DNA of 64,000 bases from Mycolicibacterium sp. CBMA 226 (GCF_009729075.1 NZ_VTGY01000022.1:62001-126000), one strand, 5' to 3'; positions 17,939 to 26,429 are shown, counted from the first letter of the stretch. Numbers and translations are program-made. The notes: generated by a model from the sequence alone, not told the origin.

Positions 17939-18751
17939 ATGTGCCGCCGAAACACACCAGATCCGCTGCTGTCCATCGTGTCCCGCGAAGAGTTCACACT
18001 CTTACGGAACATGCGCACCGGAGTGGAACCATTGAGCACCTGGGTAAACTTCAAAGAAAGAGGCCCATTCGAGCCGGTCGGGCAGCTCGATACCTTGATC
18101 GTCGGAGACCTTCCAAAATTCACCGTCGCTTATCGAGACCGCGCTGACATCGCGGCGCAGAAAACAGCCGTCTTGAACGCCGATATCGGGCTGAATTTTC
18201 TTGCGGGGTTCTTCAGTGTTGTCGGCTTACCAGCTTTGACCAAGCTCAAGACCCGAATCGCGGGTATGCATAAGGCACATCTGCGAATCAGGATCGACGG
18301 CGTCCAAGAATGTAGCGTCGACCTCGGCAAAATCGGTCAAGTTCTCGGCTCAACACGGATTGGTCCGGAGCAGGGCAAGTTGATCACCGATGGCCGCACG
18401 ATCGCGTTCGCCTCTGCCGTCCTCACGGCGCGCTCTGTTTCCGTGCAGACAGTGACACAGGCAGGTGCTGACCTGGAACTGGGAGCTGACGTAGTGGCCG
18501 TCGCCGACCTCAAGACGGGCGCCAGTGCCAAGAGTGAAAGCTCATCGGAGGTCAGCTTCACCGGAACGACGCCAGTAACCTTGGGTGTCCGGCTCTACGA
18601 GTTGGTCGTTGACGCGGAGCGCAGGGCCCTGAGATTTAACCGCGCGCCGGGGTGGGACGTCCTCAGCGAGGAGGCAAAAGCTGTCTCACGACCCGATGCG
18701 TTGTACATCGACGGAATCGGCGACGATCTCGATCTCATCGCGGACCTATAA
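17939..18751 (+). CDS. bacterial gasdermin-like pore-forming protein
   Basis: 270 residues, the usual bGSDM size. It begins MCRR, putting a Cys at position 2 where bacterial gasdermins carry a palmitoylated N-terminal Cys. It then follows the family outline: DPLLSIV, RTGVEPLSTW, a Gly/Leu amphipathic segment (ADIGLNFLAGFFSVVG), KAHLRIRIDGVQ, FASAVLTARSVSVQ, and a late SEVSFTGTTPVTLGVRLY resembling the F-x-G-x-x-P-L-T-F-G-x-K strand. The acidic tail (SRPDALYIDGIGDDLD) could be the autoinhibitory peptide removed by the CHAT protease. GGGAG about 10 nt upstream supports the start. The call rests on pattern and context; a structure prediction would settle it. Confidence 0.72.
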   Translation: MCRRNTPDPLLSIVSREEFTLLRNMRTGVEPLSTWVNFKERGPFEPVGQLDTLIVGDLPKFTVAYRDRADIAAQKTAVLNADIGLNFLAGFFSVVGLPALTKLKTRIAGMHKAHLRIRIDGVQECSVDLGKIGQVLGSTRIGPEQGKLITDGRTIAFASAVLTARSVSVQTVTQAGADLELGADVVAVADLKTGASAKSESSSEVSFTGTTPVTLGVRLYELVVDAERRALRFNRAPGWDVLSEEAKAVSRPDALYIDGIGDDLDLIADL

Positions 18752-18889
18752 CTGACCATCAACCTGCATCGTCGTTTCGCAAAGAGAAGCACCGATGGGC
18801 GAGCCTACGGAAGCACTAGAATCTCCGTCAGCCGTCAAAGGGGCATAAGCGCGAGTCGCCGCGGTTAAGAGTGAGACGAGAAATGATCG

Positions 18890-18913
18890 GTCTCGAATCT
18901 TTAGATTCGAGAC
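18890..18913. terminator. bidirectional hairpin between gasdermin-like and AraC genes
   Basis: Perfect 11-bp arms GTCTCGAATCT / AGATTCGAGAC with a two-base loop, placed between two convergent genes. There is no long T-run, so it may be an actinobacterial I-shaped terminator serving both. Confidence 0.6.
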
Positions 18914-18915
18914 GG

Positions 18916-19713
18916 TCAGTCAACGAGTAGCCGTGCTCCGGTGGCGAGTGCGGCCGTGGTGGAGACGCCGAGAAGCGCGCGGGCGGTGTCGCTGAGATGT
19001 GACGGAGAGGCGAATCCTGCGTCGGCCGACGCCTGGGTCAGGGATTTTCCATCGGCCACTGCCGTTGCGGCGTGGATCAGCCGGACCCACAGCCGGTACC
19101 GGCGAAACGTGGTCCCGGTCTCGGCGGCGAACAACGTAAGGAAGTAGGACGGTGAAAGGCCCACTGTTGCAGCGGCTTCCGATGCACTGAGGGTTGTCTG
19201 CGGATCGCTGCGGATCTGCTCGCCAAGCAGGGTGATCCGTGGGTCGACCGGTCGGCGGGTACTGGGCGAGGGCACCCCGAGTTGTTGAAGAATCCCGTCA
19301 GGGTTGAAGACGTCCTGAGTGAACATCTCGATGAGGATGCGCTCATTGCGGTGACCGCTGTAAACACCCTTGCCGGTGTCGCGCATCCCGTCGGTGCAGT
19401 TCGCCACTCGTGTGGCCGTGGGATCGAACGTGCACACTGCTACCCGCTCCGGCACCTGCACAATTTGCGTCACTGCTTGCGCTGGGATGAACACCGAACG
19501 GGCGCGCACCGAGTGGCCGTCGGCTGTCATTGTCAGCGGTCCCGATATGCCAAGGATGAGGGCGCCCACCATGCGGGCGTGCCCGCTCAAATCCAGCGGC
19601 GGACCGAGGTAGATGGTGGCGCCCAGCGACAGCCAACATACGGGCCGGTCATCGAGGGCGAACGTTTCTGGAAGCGCATCGACGACCATGACCGCATCGT
19701 AATGACCAGACAA
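18916..19713 (-). CDS. AraC-family transcriptional regulator
   Basis: 265 residues from a TTG at 19713; an ATG at 19689 is equally possible. The N-terminal 130 residues form a cupin-like sensor (MVGALILGISGPLTM, VRARSVFIPAQA). The C-terminal 100 residues are a double HTH: SASEAAATVGLSPSYFLTLF and KSLTQASADAGFASPSHLSD, the AraC signature. It is divergent from the methyltransferase gene at 19748, with only 34 bp between starts, so it probably regulates that gene and itself from the shared region. Confidence 0.85.
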   Translation of the reverse strand: MSGHYDAVMVVDALPETFALDDRPVCWLSLGATIYLGPPLDLSGHARMVGALILGISGPLTMTADGHSVRARSVFIPAQAVTQIVQVPERVAVCTFDPTATRVANCTDGMRDTGKGVYSGHRNERILIEMFTQDVFNPDGILQQLGVPSPSTRRPVDPRITLLGEQIRSDPQTTLSASEAAATVGLSPSYFLTLFAAETGTTFRRYRLWVRLIHAATAVADGKSLTQASADAGFASPSHLSDTARALLGVSTTAALATGARLLVD

Positions 19714-19747
19714 CGACGGCAGCCGGTCTGCTGTACGAGAGGGGTGA

Positions 19748-20473
19748 ATGGTGAGTGGTGCCTGGGGAAATCGGTGGTTCGCCGCGACGGTCGGGGCGTT
19801 CTATGACTGGGCGATGCGACGGCAACCGGTGGCCGACGGGTACCTGCGCCTGATCGTCGGGGCCGATGCGCGGGGATTGCTTGGTGCCATGGATGCCGTG
19901 ACCGCCATGCCTGATGGCTCATCGATCCTGGATGTGCCGTGCGGTGGTGGGATCACCTTGCGCAGGCTGCGTCCGGGTCAGCGGGTACGTTACGTCGCGG
20001 CGGACATCTCACCGGCGATGCTTGCGCGCGCCCGCCGCTATAGCGATGCGGGCGGCGATCCGATGGTGGAGTTCGTCGAGTGCGATATCACCGGCATGCC
20101 GCTCGGTGACGGCGAGTTCGATCTGGTCGTGTGCTTCAGCGGGCTGCATTGTTTGCCCGACCCGGCGGCAGCGGTACGGGAAATGGCGCGGTGTGTGCGG
20201 CCCGGTGGCCGCGTGATCGCTGACGTCGCGCTTCACGGTCGGCTGCGGCGCTGCGATGCCTTCATGGCGTTCGGTCGACGCTTCCTGGTGTTCGGCCCGC
20301 CTGCGACGTTGTCCGAGGCTTGCGGCTGGTTCATCGACGCTGGACTGACCACCACAACACGGCACCGGGCCGGCGCCCTGGTCTACATCGACGCCCAGCG
20401 TCCCGTTCAGGCCGCCGCTGCAGAACGGCTTACCGGTGACAGCTATCCCGGCCGGGGCGGATCGGAAAAGTGA
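19748..20473 (+). CDS. class I SAM-dependent methyltransferase (3' end set by inserted repeat)
   Basis: 241 residues; start supported by GAGGGGTGA next to the ATG. Motif I is ILDVPCGGGITLRRL, then YVAADISPAMLARAR (acidic loop) and FDLVVCFSGLHCLPD, with VRPGGRVIADV: a UbiE/COQ5-like small-molecule methyltransferase. Substrate unknown. The stop codon TGA belongs to the first GTGACA of the repeat at 20470, so the natural C-terminus may have been cut by insertion; the core domain is complete. Divergent from an AraC regulator. Confidence 0.82.
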   Translation: MVSGAWGNRWFAATVGAFYDWAMRRQPVADGYLRLIVGADARGLLGAMDAVTAMPDGSSILDVPCGGGITLRRLRPGQRVRYVAADISPAMLARARRYSDAGGDPMVEFVECDITGMPLGDGEFDLVVCFSGLHCLPDPAAAVREMARCVRPGGRVIADVALHGRLRRCDAFMAFGRRFLVFGPPATLSEACGWFIDAGLTTTTRHRAGALVYIDAQRPVQAAAAERLTGDSYPGRGGSEK

Positions 20474-20640
20474 CAAAAATTTGAGAAACAGCCCGCGTGG
20501 CACCGGGTGAGAACGTCGTCGTCTGCCCAATTCAGCGATTGGGATGTGACAAGCTATCTGAGAACGGACAGCCGCCGCCGGCACTGCCCGTTCTCAAATG
20601 TGATGTCACATTCTCAAAATCGATGTCACACCGATGTCAC
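20470..20640. mobile_element. MITE-like element with IS21-type ends (copy 3)
   Basis: 171 bp. The left end is GTGACAAAAATTTGAGAA, with internal GGGTGAGAACG and TGTGACAAGCTATCTGAGAA; the right end is inverted (CGTTCTCAAATGTGATGTCA, CATTCTCAAAATCGATGTCA, GATGTCAC). It closely matches 10101-10292 in order and spacing. It has no coding capacity, supplies the stop codon of the methyltransferase, and lies 130 bp beyond the end of a DUF4190 gene. Confidence 0.68.
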
Positions 20641-20770
20641 AAGTGACTCCAGAGATCTCCTGCAGTCTTGGTCTAAGGAATGCCCCCAGCGACACGACAC
20701 CGCGGGCCGCGGCGGACCGCCAGGAGTACGCGGGCCCGGTCACTGACATCGGGGCGCTGCCGCTGTTGGT

Positions 20771-21376
20771 CTAGACGTGGGAGCCTGCGGACATCGCCGC
20801 GATAACGACGATGGCGGTGAGGCCAAGGCTGAGGTAGCCGACAACCAGACCTGTGATCGCCAAGCCCCGTCCACCCTGGCCGGACCGCTTCATCTGTGAC
20901 AGGGCGATGTGTCCGAAGATGATGCCCAGCGGAAAGAAGTTCCACGCTGCAATCAGCGAGAAGATCGCCATCGTGTTGGTGGTCGATTGCTGGGGCCGGA
21001 ACCCGGGAGCGCGGTCTGCGGTAACCGGTTCACCGTCTTTGGTGTAGCCGACGATGGGATAGAAGGGCTTGCCGTCGCTCGTATAACCCGAGGCCCTAGG
21101 TGCGACTGGGCGCGGGGTGTACCCAAGCCCAATCGGTGCCCGCGCACGCCGCCGTACACGCAGACCTATTGCGATGAGCGCGATTCCGCATCCGAAGAAC
21201 AGGCCGACTGCGCCCACGTGCAGTACCCACAGCAGCACCCGCAATGGTGGAGTCTTTCCGAGCGGATCGTGGTCCTGCCAGATGGTTGCGGCGACATATG
21301 TCGCGACGGCGACGACCGCACTGGCGAGTTGGATGGCGCCGAGTTTGACGATCCGCTGACGGTTGTCGTTGTCCAT
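20771..21376 (-). CDS. DUF4190 membrane protein (third paralogue)
   Basis: 201 residues. Two N-terminal membrane helices (about 10-30 and 47-70), then ASGYTSDGKPFYPIVGYT, the linker shared with the proteins at 6816 and 7374, then a DUF4190 pair of helices with GIIFGHIALSQMKRSGQGG and GLAITGLVVGYLSLG. It is closest to the 7374-8219 protein in the last 100 residues. It stands alone, with no operon partner. Function unknown. Confidence 0.82.
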   Translation of the reverse strand: MDNDNRQRIVKLGAIQLASAVVAVATYVAATIWQDHDPLGKTPPLRVLLWVLHVGAVGLFFGCGIALIAIGLRVRRRARAPIGLGYTPRPVAPRASGYTSDGKPFYPIVGYTKDGEPVTADRAPGFRPQQSTTNTMAIFSLIAAWNFFPLGIIFGHIALSQMKRSGQGGRGLAITGLVVGYLSLGLTAIVVIAAMSAGSHV

Positions 21377-21848
21377 GAGTCTCCAACTTGGGATGTGGCG
21401 ATGTTCGTCGCTCGCTGGCAGGCGATGCTATCGAGCCGCTAACTGTTGTGCTCCGGATCCACAGTCCCGCGCGAAGGAAATCATCCGTTCGATGGACATG
21501 GAAGCCCACGATTCGAGCGCGGATTGGTCAGGAGGCCGATGGCTGTCCAAGACCATTGGACGCCAGACTATGAGCAAGTCGCCGCCGACACGACCCCACG
21601 GAGCCCGATCCGCCGACTGTTGGCCGCTCGCAGGGTTAGCTGTGAGCGCACGACCTTGCCAGCAGGTCCACCTTGTGTCGCCCGAACAGATGAATCGTCG
21701 CTCGTTTGCCCTGTCTGGACTCGCGGTATGCACACGGAACCGATCGAGTTCTGGTATATCTCCTGATGAAACGCCGAGAAGCGTTATTACTAGGGAGAAA
21801 ACGGCGGGGGATCGTTCCCAGGCCACAGTCGCACAGGAGGGGCCGGGC
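21377..21848. other. intergenic leader of the CHAP protein gene
   Basis: 472 bp. The frame of the CHAP gene is open through most of it but has no signal peptide or ribosome site until 21849. An AGGAGGGG motif just before 21849 is the only signal seen. Confidence 0.5.
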
Positions 21849-22694
21849 ATGCCCGCAATCAAGTTCGCCACAATGGTATATCGCTGTGCGCATAACAGCC
21901 GCTGTCAACCGCGGGTAACGACCGCACTGGGATTGCTGACTGTCGCCGCGGCCTGCCTCGCATTCGCGAGCCCAGCAGCGGCCGATCCCGCCGCCACAGT
22001 CAAGGCCAGGACTCAACGCATGTCCGACGCTAACCTGAGCTCCAATCAGAACGGCTGGTATAGCGCCGGCGAGCACCTGTCGCTGGTGTGCTCCCGTCGG
22101 GGCCAGCCGGTGAAGGGATTCTTCAGCTTCAACATCCCCGGTGGCTGGGACAACCTCTGGTACCGAACCTCGGACGGCAACTTTGTCGCCGACGTCGACA
22201 TCGAAACCGGCACCCTCAGCGACATCACCCCCGACTGCGGGCCCGACCGAGCCGCCGCAGCGCCGGCGCCGGCTGCGCAGCCACCGGCCAGCGCGTCAAG
22301 CGCAGGACGCGTCATGGGCAGAACTCAGGCGAGAAACCCCGGCGTCGCTGGGCAATGCACTTGGGGCGCGGCACAGAAGTGGTTCGAAGCGACCGGCGGC
22401 CAGTTCTACCCAGCACTCAGCGGCGACGCCCTGGAGTGGGCCAACTCGGCTCGCGCAGAAGGCTGGACAGTCGTCAACGACGCGCAACCACGGTCCATCG
22501 TCGTGCTCCAACCAGGAGTGCACTACGCCGCAGGTGCCGGCCACGCCGCCTGGGTCGACTCGGTCGAACAACGCGCTGACGGCAAGTACGTCCACATCAC
22601 CGAGATGAACAATTCGGCGCGGGGTGGCGTTGGTGTGTTCGACAACGACGTCGAGAAAGACGTGCCAGGAATGTCGTACATTTTGCTTCCCTGA
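21849..22694 (+). CDS. secreted CHAP-domain peptidoglycan hydrolase
   Basis: 281 residues; the ATG at 21849 follows AGGAGGGGCCGGGC. Signal peptide about residues 18-48 (VTTALGLLTVAAACLAFASP, then AAADP). The middle region binds or spaces (SDANLSSNQNGWYSAGEHL, CSRRGQPVKGFF), with an Ala/Pro linker after it. The C-terminal 120 residues are a CHAP amidase/endopeptidase: catalytic Cys in GQCTWGAAQKWF and His in GHAAWVDSV, ending EMNNSARGG. It probably cuts cell-wall peptide cross-links; on a conjugative element it could locally open the wall, though no transfer gene is adjacent. Confidence 0.82.
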   Translation: MPAIKFATMVYRCAHNSRCQPRVTTALGLLTVAAACLAFASPAAADPAATVKARTQRMSDANLSSNQNGWYSAGEHLSLVCSRRGQPVKGFFSFNIPGGWDNLWYRTSDGNFVADVDIETGTLSDITPDCGPDRAAAAPAPAAQPPASASSAGRVMGRTQARNPGVAGQCTWGAAQKWFEATGGQFYPALSGDALEWANSARAEGWTVVNDAQPRSIVVLQPGVHYAAGAGHAAWVDSVEQRADGKYVHITEMNNSARGGVGVFDNDVEKDVPGMSYILLP

Positions 22695-23216
22695 CTTGCT
22701 AACCCCAGATAGACAGCCGCGACGATTGCCGTGTATTCACCAAGGTCTGGTGGTGGCCCGGCTAACTCGAGTAAGCACAATTCCACAGGCATGTTTTTTC
22801 GACGGCAGCCTGGCAACGACCGCGGCCTGGCAAACTCGGGGCTGAGTCGTTTGCTGAGGGAGCCCCGCCGTCGACGTCCTGACTCGTCTGGCCCTGCTGT
22901 GGCTCGCGACTATCGGCCGAACGGGTGGGTCATGGGGTCATGGCCGACAGCCTGGCCCGCTGATTGTCTTGGCGAGATGGACAAGCGTCTTGATCGGCAC
23001 CGGCGAGCAGGTGATCGTCGCGCAGATGCCGGAGCCGCCCATGCCGACACCTCCCGCGGTATGAGGTTGGCGACCCGAAAAGGTGGATGAGTCCCGGCGA
23101 AGACCCTTGAATCGCAATATTGTCTGACATGATGTGGTCGATAATTCGATGGAAGGCGAAGCCCCGCTAGCGCGGTCGGTTCATCAAGTTTAATCGAGCA
23201 TAGATTGGAGAATCTC
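22695..23216. other. 522-bp region without a supported gene
   Basis: Frames here are short and lack ribosome sites. The right end is AT-richer (about 23100-23200), like the lipoprotein gene that follows, and may hold its promoter. Confidence 0.5.
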
Positions 23217-23771
23217 GTGAAGGCGCCCCTCGCTCTTTTAGTGGCGGCATCGCTTGTCGCCGCGGCCGGCTGCAATAAAGATTCCAATACTGCAAACGGA
23301 TCGGCTACTGATGCAGCAGGGAATGCCGGAAGGCAGGATGCGGCCGTAAGTGAAAGTAGCGGCGGATTGAAATTCACACATAATGGCGAAAGCGGCGTGA
23401 TCAATATACCCGCAAGATGCGTGACGCTCACCAGACCGAACGACCCAATTTCAGGTGCCGTCCAAATAACGTACGACGAGCAAGTATTCAAATCCATCGG
23501 AGACAGGCTTTATCCCAACGATGACGCCCTCCATCGGCTTGACAAGATCGATAACTACATCTTCGATCTTAATCCCGACGGAACGGTCGCCGACATGTTT
23601 ATCGAGTACAAGGACAAAGATGTGTCCGGCGGCATGAATGCGACTTGGTCTGTGACGGGAAAGACATACTCGATTCAAGGGCCGGTCGCTGTTGTTAATT
23701 CACGTCAATTGCAAGGTCCACCCAATCAGGTGCATGACTTTCCTTGGCAGGCCACGGTGACATGCCCCTAG
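23217..23771 (+). CDS. LpqH-like (19 kDa antigen family) lipoprotein
   Basis: 184 residues from a GTG with GGAGA upstream. Signal peptide and lipobox VAAAGC (Cys about 17), then an Asn/Ala/Ser linker. The mature domain ends with TWSVTGKTYSIQGPVAVV and WQATVTCP, similar to the K-I-T-G-T-A...V-T-C-S ending of LpqH-type lipoproteins, and has a matching first Cys (PARCVTLT). Lower GC than its neighbours, suggesting a separate origin. Envelope protein; function unknown. Confidence 0.68.
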   Translation: MKAPLALLVAASLVAAAGCNKDSNTANGSATDAAGNAGRQDAAVSESSGGLKFTHNGESGVINIPARCVTLTRPNDPISGAVQITYDEQVFKSIGDRLYPNDDALHRLDKIDNYIFDLNPDGTVADMFIEYKDKDVSGGMNATWSVTGKTYSIQGPVAVVNSRQLQGPPNQVHDFPWQATVTCP

Positions 23772-24202
23772 CGGGTACGCGAGAAGCCGACTGGTATCAC
23801 ACTTCTCGAGGTAGTCGTAGTCGCGATAGGGACTGCCCTGGCTGTGGCCGATCTATTGGTGCTGCACCCGACCGACTGGTCGGCGTTGCGCCGGATCGAG
23901 AACGGGATGAATCGTTTTATGACCACCCGACCCCACCCCGGGGACCGGGCTGATTCGCTGTGGGGCCTCCAGGTCAACGTACCCGCCGGCGATGTCTCAA
24001 ACATGAAGCCGGCATCAAACCCGGGACGGTTCATCCTGCTGCGCATCCACGATGGCGGTGTGGTGTGATCTACAGCTATCAGCAACATTGGAAGGCTGGG
24101 GAGAGATGGTTCGTAGTGGGCGTGCAAAGGATGATTCGAGGGCACCTGCGCAGAAGCGTAACGGCCTCAGAAGACGTCGAGGTCTCAGTAGGGCTGTTGT
24201 AA
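23772..24202 (+). pseudogene. frameshifted remnant of a membrane-anchored protein
   Basis: Directly after the lipoprotein stop, the same frame continues as TGITLLEVVVVAIGTALAVA (a membrane helix) and PTDWSALRRIENGMNRFM, to a stop at about 24068. The next frame then continues naturally as VIYSYQQHWKAGERWFVVG. The junction is GGTGTGGTGTGATC, where an indel would join them. There is no good start codon. Probably a decayed gene; it overlaps the start of the next gene. Confidence 0.4.
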
Positions 24203-24939
24203 TTGGATTGCTTACCAGTGCCCCGCTAATCGGATTCGGCATTACGGCCTGCGGAGCGGCTGAACGTCATAACTCAGAATCTGCGGATTCGGTGCAATTG
24301 CACGCAGCGCCTTATGCGGACGCAGACCTCACAAAGACAACCGTCCCGTACTCACAATTTTCCCAACTTCCCATTGGTGTGCAAATTGACAAGACTGCAA
24401 GATATTTCAAACGTGCGCTTGAAAACGGTGCTCTCAATCAGTACCTCGTCGACAACAAGGCGGCTAACGGCTACGACATGCAGGGTGGCATAGGTACCGG
24501 CTCGATTACCGACACTCCTCAGGAGCAGGTAAACATGCTTACAGTGAAAGTAGACATCGCCCGCGATCTGGCAAAAACCGACCTTGACCTAGCCCAAGAC
24601 CTCATTTCGGGAATCTACAAGACGGGCACACCGTCGTACAACGCAGAGATTTCCGAGATAAAAAAGATTAGCCAAGGCAATGAACTTCACCCCACGCCAA
24701 CCACGTTTACCACGGGAGCAAGCAGTAAGGTATTCACGGCTGGTTCATTCGCCAACACTGTGGCAAATGGCACCCTCACCCAGGTTTACGTTACTGGTGA
24801 ACTCGTCACAGGTAGGGTTTTTGACAGCGTCGTACAAGAAATGAAGAGCTCTCTCGACCCGTCGGTATCCGAATTAATCGCTGTCGACGAAATTGATTCA
24901 AAAGACCCGCTTTATACTGAACACTTTAATAACCTCTAG
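24106..24939 (+). CDS. lipoprotein of unknown function, low GC
   Basis: 277 residues; GGGGAGAG stands right before the ATG. A long basic lead (RNGLRRRRGLSR) precedes a hydrophobic helix and lipobox GITACG near residue 49. The mature domain is helical (DKTARYFKRALENGALNQYL, VKVDIARDLAKTDLDLAQDL) and ends with an alpha/beta segment (TQVYVTGELVTGRVFDSVVQ). The double arginine before the helix hints at Tat export. AT-rich codon choice sets it apart from the neighbours. No known family. Confidence 0.68.
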   Translation: MVRSGRAKDDSRAPAQKRNGLRRRRGLSRAVVIGLLTSAPLIGFGITACGAAERHNSESADSVQLHAAPYADADLTKTTVPYSQFSQLPIGVQIDKTARYFKRALENGALNQYLVDNKAANGYDMQGGIGTGSITDTPQEQVNMLTVKVDIARDLAKTDLDLAQDLISGIYKTGTPSYNAEISEIKKISQGNELHPTPTTFTTGASSKVFTAGSFANTVANGTLTQVYVTGELVTGRVFDSVVQEMKSSLDPSVSELIAVDEIDSKDPLYTEHFNNL

Positions 24940-25198
24940 GCTGATCTGAGGTCTACTCAATACCCTTCTCGCCAAGCTCGGTCCGGATTGGGGACGACGA
25001 CGCGGTTTGGGGGACCTTAGGGGATGTCACCCGAGCAGTGGTGCACACGCCTGCTGCTGATCAGCTGAACGTGCACGCGGCGCGGATACCGAATTCTGCA
25101 TCCGCGCAACGACGGAGAAAGCGCGTCGATGAATTCGGCGCTGCCGACTACCGCCCCACCTACACTTAGTGGTCTAAAGCGGGACTGGAGGGGCTGCT

Positions 25199-25561
25199 AT
25201 GGCAATCTGGCAACGATCGGTCGGCTTGCTGGCATGCACGATCGCACTGACCCCCGTGGCCGCTTGGGCTACTGGTCCAGCGCATGCCGACTGCGTTCTC
25301 ATTGGCACTCCAGAGTGCGATGATGGACAAGTCGACGACATGGGGTTCTCGGCCGCGTTGGCTCCATATGGAATCACCTTTCGATCGCGCCAAGCCGGGA
25401 TTCATATGGGACGCCAAATCTGTAGCTGGCTTGACACCTTCAACGCACGGACGCCCTCCAAGGTGATGGACAACACCCTTGCGGCCAATCCTGGGCTCTC
25501 ACAAGCTGACGCCAGCCATCTCATCCGCGCCAGCATCCAGACTTTCTGCCCAATCTATTAG
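25199..25561 (+). CDS. secreted DUF732 protein
   Basis: 120 residues, ATG after a GGAGG site. Signal peptide to about residue 31 (VGLLACTIALTPVAAWATG, AHA). The mature part has the DUF732 outline: DDMGFSAALAPYGITF, QICSWLDTF, then ASHLIRASIQTFCPIY, with the two conserved Cys. DUF732 proteins are small exported mycobacterial proteins of unknown role. It converges on a second DUF732 gene. Confidence 0.85.
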   Translation: MAIWQRSVGLLACTIALTPVAAWATGPAHADCVLIGTPECDDGQVDDMGFSAALAPYGITFRSRQAGIHMGRQICSWLDTFNARTPSKVMDNTLAANPGLSQADASHLIRASIQTFCPIY

Positions 25562-25620
25562 CGATTTACGCCGTCGTTGATCTGCCTGGGCCATCCGCAC
25601 CGACAGCAGCCAGCGGAAAA

Positions 25621-26082
25621 TCACCAGGGGGCAGTGCCGTCCGCTGACGGGCAGTAGACGGCGTGCGCGGCATCCACGATCGTCACAATCTGATCGTGAC
25701 TCATTGATGGTGCCTGGCTTTGTATATTCGCTTCTACGGCCGCTGGCATGTTTCCGTGTTGGATGTCGTAGCAAATGCTCTTCGCCGTGCCGAGCAGGCC
25801 GAGTGTGCCCGTCCCCCCGTTGGGCGTAATGCCGGCCTGCGCCAGTCGGCCGAGGAACGCTGAGTCGTTGGTCGCCCGTGTATCACCAGGACACGGAGTA
25901 TCCGGCGTAAATCCACCAGATGGAGTGAACCCAGTACCGCCATCTGGTCGACCAAATAGACCGCCACCGCAGGCGTCGCCGGGGGCAGCGCTGGCGGCAG
26001 CCACGCCGACGAGTGGTGCAGCCACCAGCAGGGCCAACACCCAGGCTGCAGGCATCCTCATTGACTTCCGCTTCTGCGCCAC
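25621..26082 (-). CDS. secreted DUF732 protein
   Basis: 153 residues from a GTG at 26082, chosen because GGAGG lies 6 nt upstream. Signal peptide MPAAWVLALLVAAPLVGVAA up to about residue 32. A Gly/Pro-rich stretch (GGGLFGRPDGGTGFTPSGG) precedes the DUF732 domain: NDSAFLGRLAQAGI, KSICYDIQHG, IVTIVDAAHAVYCPS. It is tail-to-tail with the DUF732 gene at 25199, a different subtype, so not a recent duplication. Confidence 0.83.
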   Translation of the reverse strand: MAQKRKSMRMPAAWVLALLVAAPLVGVAAASAAPGDACGGGLFGRPDGGTGFTPSGGFTPDTPCPGDTRATNDSAFLGRLAQAGITPNGGTGTLGLLGTAKSICYDIQHGNMPAAVEANIQSQAPSMSHDQIVTIVDAAHAVYCPSADGTAPW

Positions 26083-26429
26083 ACCGGACCTCCTCGTTGA
26101 CACCCGCAAGACGCCATCGTAGAAGGCAGGCAGCCCATGTGGCCAAGGAACGCTCGACAATGCGGTGTCCCCGGATCGGGGTAAGTTCCTCAAGTCCGGT
26201 GCGCCTAGCTATGAACGCCACCTGGCAGGCCTGGGTAGATCGGACCTGGTGTCGACCAGACCGCGTGACGTCAACGGCACTCTCTGGTAGGGATTCATTC
26301 GCCGTCGACAGACGGCTTGCGGACGCTCCCACTCCTACCTACCCGGGCGCTCATCGGCGGCCAGCGTGGATGCGCCACGGTTGTGCCAGATATGTGTCGT
26401 TGGGTTTGCTTTCTCTCTCGCCGTGTAGT
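26083..26429. other. 347-bp intergenic region
   Basis: Lies between the start of the DUF732 gene and the end of a hydrolase gene, both minus strand. No gene, hairpin or repeat was recognised; it must contain the DUF732 promoter. Confidence 0.5.

Noticed and set aside
22910..23497. 195-codon minus-strand frame
   Set aside because: Antisense to the LpqH-like lipoprotein and Ser/Pro/Leu-rich without a domain or ribosome site.
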